Assembly: GCF_003403035.1 (NCBI RefSeq)
Contig: NZ_QURN01000006.1
Location: 186,001 to 250,000 of the forward strand
Length of the DNA stretch: 64,000 nucleotides
Direction of reading: 5' to 3'
Source: Mesorhizobium denitrificans
GTDB lineage: Bacteria; Pseudomonadota; Alphaproteobacteria; Rhizobiales; Rhizobiaceae
Shown here in pieces: positions 61,621-64,000 of this stretch. The notes beneath the pieces are model-generated. The model was not told the DNA's origin and searched no databases. It saw nothing but the letters and a program-made list of their open reading frames with translations. A program made the position numbers and the translations under genes. Each line of letters begins with the position of its first letter. Within the stretch, counting starts at the first letter, position 1.

Positions 61621-62933
61621 CCGACATCACGGCATCTTCTCTGCCGGTAGCTGCGCCCCCCGCGCGCCGCGACATTGGCCTCAAGAAGCGTTATGCTGCC
61701 GAAGCTCGCTTCAGGATGTATGGCATCGCGGCCATTACGTTCGGGCTCGTGTTTCTGGCGATCATGCTCGGCACAATCATCAGCAAGGGTCACACTGCCT
61801 TCTGGCAGACGACAGTTACTCTGCCGGTGACGTTCGATCCGACTTTGATTGATCCGCAGAACAAGCGCGAAAGCGATCCGTCGGTTCTGATCAAGGCCAA
61901 CTATGACAAACTCGCGCAGCAGGCTTTGATTTCGAAGCTTGGCATCGATGCGAAAAGCAAGCCGGAGGTCGCGAAGCTAAAGGGCTTTTTGTCTGACAGT
62001 GCGCGTATCCAATTGCGCGATATGCTTGTCGCCAACCCTGCTTTGATGGGACAGACGGTCACTGTGCCGATCCTGGCCTCTGCAAACATTGACTCCGCCT
62101 TCAAGGGGCAGGTCGATCTGACGGTGCCGGAGGCTCGTCGCAAGGTTAAGGATCAGCAGATTACGTGGATGAATCAGCTCGCCGCAGAAGGCACATTGGC
62201 TGAAAAGTTCAACACAGGTCTGTTCACCTATGGCGCGTCCAGCCGACCGGAAACCTCGGGCGTCGGCGTGGCGATAGTCGGCTCGCTCTACATGATGGCG
62301 ATCGTGCTCGTACTTGCGTTGTTGGTTGGCGTTGCTGCCTCGATCTATCTTGAAGAATTCGCAGCCAAGAACCGGCTGACTGATCTCATCGAGGTCAACA
62401 TCAACAATCTGGCAGCTGTGCCGTCCATCGTGTTCGGTCTGCTTGGTCTGGCTGTGTTCATCAACTTCCTGGGCATGCCGCGCTCGGCGGCAATTGTCGG
62501 CGGCATCACGCTTTCACTGATGACGCTGCCAACGATCATCATTGCAACGCGTGCGGCGCTTGCCGCGGTGCCGCCGTCGATCCGGCAGGCTGCGCTTGGG
62601 CTTGGTGCATCGAAAATGCAGATGGTGTTCCACCATGTTCTGCCGCTCGCCATGCCCGGTATTCTGACTGGAACGATCATTGGCCTTGCGCGTGCGCTCG
62701 GCGAAACGGCGCCGTTGCTGCTCATCGGTATGGTGGCATTCGTGGCCAATTATCCGGCAACACCGTTCGATCCAGCCACAGCCCTGCCGGTGCAGATCTA
62801 CATGTGGGCAAACGAAGCAGAGCGCGCCTTTGTTGAGCGTATGTCGGGCGCAATCATCATCCTTCTCGTATTCCTGATGGCGATGAACCTGACCGCCATC
62901 GTTTTGCGGCGCAAATTTGAGCGACGCTGGTAG
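61617..62933 (+). CDS. pstA: Phosphate ABC transporter permease PstA
   Basis: Second permease. 438 residues with a long N-terminal DUF3333-like region (after the first helix AAITFGLVFLAIMLGTIISKG, to about 200), then the core with SGVGVAIVGSLYMMAIVLVLAL and EAA-like RQAALGLGASKMQMVFHHVLPLAMPGILTG. The start overlaps the pstC stop by ATGA, so translation is coupled. Confidence 0.94.
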   Translation: MTDITASSLPVAAPPARRDIGLKKRYAAEARFRMYGIAAITFGLVFLAIMLGTIISKGHTAFWQTTVTLPVTFDPTLIDPQNKRESDPSVLIKANYDKLAQQALISKLGIDAKSKPEVAKLKGFLSDSARIQLRDMLVANPALMGQTVTVPILASANIDSAFKGQVDLTVPEARRKVKDQQITWMNQLAAEGTLAEKFNTGLFTYGASSRPETSGVGVAIVGSLYMMAIVLVLALLVGVAASIYLEEFAAKNRLTDLIEVNINNLAAVPSIVFGLLGLAVFINFLGMPRSAAIVGGITLSLMTLPTIIIATRAALAAVPPSIRQAALGLGASKMQMVFHHVLPLAMPGILTGTIIGLARALGETAPLLLIGMVAFVANYPATPFDPATALPVQIYMWANEAERAFVERMSGAIIILLVFLMAMNLTAIVLRRKFERRW

Positions 62934-62945
62934 AGGTATTGTTCC

Positions 62946-63770
62946 ATGAACGTTATGAATGAGCAGAAGATCGAAGAAGCGGTGAAGGCCAGAATGACCG
63001 CCGGAACAAATGAAGTAATCAAAATGCGCGGTGACAAGGTCACCGTCCACTATGGCGAGAAACAGGCGCTTTTCGACGTGGATATCCTTATCCGCGAAAA
63101 CCAGGTGACTGCGTTGATCGGGCCATCCGGGTGCGGCAAGTCAACCTTCCTGCGCAGCCTCAACCGCATGAACGACACCATCGCGGGCTGCCGCGTCGGC
63201 GGTAAAATCACTCTCGATAACGAGGATATTTATGACCGCGCGATTGACGTGGTGGAACTGCGCGCTCGCGTCGGCATGGTGTTCCAGAAGCCGAACCCGT
63301 TCCCCAAGTCGATCTATGAAAACGTTGCCTACGGGCCGCGCATTCATGGTCTGACCCGCAGCAAGGCAGATCTCGACGAAGTCGTTGAAAAAAGCCTCCA
63401 GAAGGCGGCGCTCTGGAACGAGGTGAAGGACCGTCTGCACGATGCAGGTACGGGTCTGTCGGGCGGTCAGCAGCAGCGCCTTTGCATCGCGCGCGCCATT
63501 GCTGTTTCGCCGGAAGTAATTCTCATGGATGAGCCATGCTCGGCGCTTGATCCCATCGCGACCGCACGTGTGGAAGAACTGATCGACGAGTTGAAGCAGA
63601 ACTACACCATCGTCATCGTCACCCATTCCATGCAGCAGGCAGCGCGCGTATCTCAGCGCACCGCCATGTTCCATCTCGGCTATCTGGTTGAAGAGGGGCC
63701 GACGGAAAAGATGTTCACCAATCCTGACGAGAAACGCACGCAGGATTACATCACCGGCCGTTTCGGCTGA
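62946..63770 (+). CDS. pstB: Phosphate ABC transporter ATPase PstB
   Basis: ATPase of the Pst importer. 274 residues with Walker [10 protein letters not shown] (59-67), [15 protein letters not shown], Walker [16 protein letters not shown] and switch [38 protein letters not shown] is the PstB-specific Q-loop segment. AGAGG 9 nt before the ATG at 62946 supports this start. Confidence 0.96.
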   Translation: MNVMNEQKIEEAVKARMTAGTNEVIKMRGDKVTVHYGEKQALFDVDILIRENQVTALIGPSGCGKSTFLRSLNRMNDTIAGCRVGGKITLDNEDIYDRAIDVVELRARVGMVFQKPNPFPKSIYENVAYGPRIHGLTRSKADLDEVVEKSLQKAALWNEVKDRLHDAGTGLSGGQQQRLCIARAIAVSPEVILMDEPCSALDPIATARVEELIDELKQNYTIVIVTHSMQQAARVSQRTAMFHLGYLVEEGPTEKMFTNPDEKRTQDYITGRFG

Positions 63771-63796
63771 GGCGGATCACCGGCGAGGACAGATAA

Positions 63797-64000
63797 ATGG
63801 GTGAACATACGGTTTCCGCATTCGATCAGGAACTGAACGAGATCGACCGTCTGATCCGCGAAATGGCGGATACTGCGGCGCGCATGGTCAGCGCCTCAAT
63901 CAAGGCTTTGCTTGCGGGTGATGCCGCTGCCGCGCAGCGCGTGATTTCCGAAGACGCGGTCATGGACACGTATCAACGAGAGCTTGATGATCGGGCGATC
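63797..64000 (+). CDS. phoU: Phosphate signalling protein PhoU (partial)
   Basis: The first 68 codons are in the window. MGEHTVSAFDQELNEIDRLI and the following MADTAARMVSASIKALLAGD match the PhoU N-terminus, the first helices of the three-helix bundle with acidic metal-binding residues. PhoU keeps the PhoR-PhoB system off when phosphate is plentiful. It continues off the right edge and phoB would be expected next. Confidence 0.92.
   Translation, partial: MGEHTVSAFDQELNEIDRLIREMADTAARMVSASIKALLAGDAAAAQRVISEDAVMDTYQRELDDRAI

Overview
The window is about 64 kb of chromosome from an alphaproteobacterium of the order Hyphomicrobiales (Rhizobiales), most like the Brucella/Ochrobactrum/Phyllobacteriaceae side of the order. 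I base this on synteny and protein character: pal-cpoB-tilS-ftsH-glmM, paired Omp25/Omp31-like porins behind CtrA-type sites, serC-serA behind a serC-type RNA leader, hisC-tyrC beside metX-metW with a SAM-II riboswitch, RpoH next to RluD, HWE-family histidine kinases, and a PhoB-box pst operon. The genus is inference; no marker gene is decisive.

Layout. 1-5.1 kb: end of the Tol-Pal cluster (pal, cpoB), then tilS and ftsH. 5.1-9 kb: a small exported protein, glmM and two outer-membrane beta-barrel genes. 9-12 kb: serine biosynthesis (serC, serA). 12-21 kb: a DMT exporter, purA, a proline-rich membrane protein, gloB plus a cupin, a methyltransferase, a lipid kinase and an SbmA/YddA-like ABC protein. 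21-25 kb: metX-metW (minus strand, SAM-II controlled) facing hisC-tyrC. 25-29.3 kb: DUF2125 protein, a gamma-glutamylcyclotransferase, rpoH, rluD and a small membrane protein, ending at tRNA-Glu(CTC).

29.33-44.45 kb is an integrated mobile element. A 45-bp direct repeat of the 3' part of tRNA-Glu bounds it (attL 29333-29377, attR 44405-44449). Apart from the gene beside attL, all its genes are on the minus strand. From the right they are a tyrosine integrase, a small protein, an AlpA-like regulator, a primase/SF3-helicase fusion, an iteron cluster (nine copies of a 9-mer, a likely replication origin), a small phage-type protein, a TerS-like protein, a coiled-coil protein, three small proteins and a tail tape-measure protein. 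After a terminator and possible small RNA come accessory genes: a winged-helix-like protein, a SnoaL-domain fusion, a lipoprotein, and a tight cluster of membrane proteins with a secreted nuclease. I find no large terminase, portal, capsid, tail tube, baseplate or lysis genes. The best reading is a phage satellite that carries its own replicon, possibly its own packaging specificity, and unusually its own tape measure. This is the most interesting part of the window.

44.7-64 kb: host genes again: a VOC protein, an inositol-monophosphatase-family enzyme, an FbpABC ferric-iron importer, a SUOX-like periplasmic protein, TrmO, a membrane protein, a cation diffusion facilitator, a membrane protein with MGAG repeats, two HWE histidine kinases flanking a single-domain response regulator, and pstSCAB-phoU behind three phased PhoB half-sites. 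phoU runs off the right edge.
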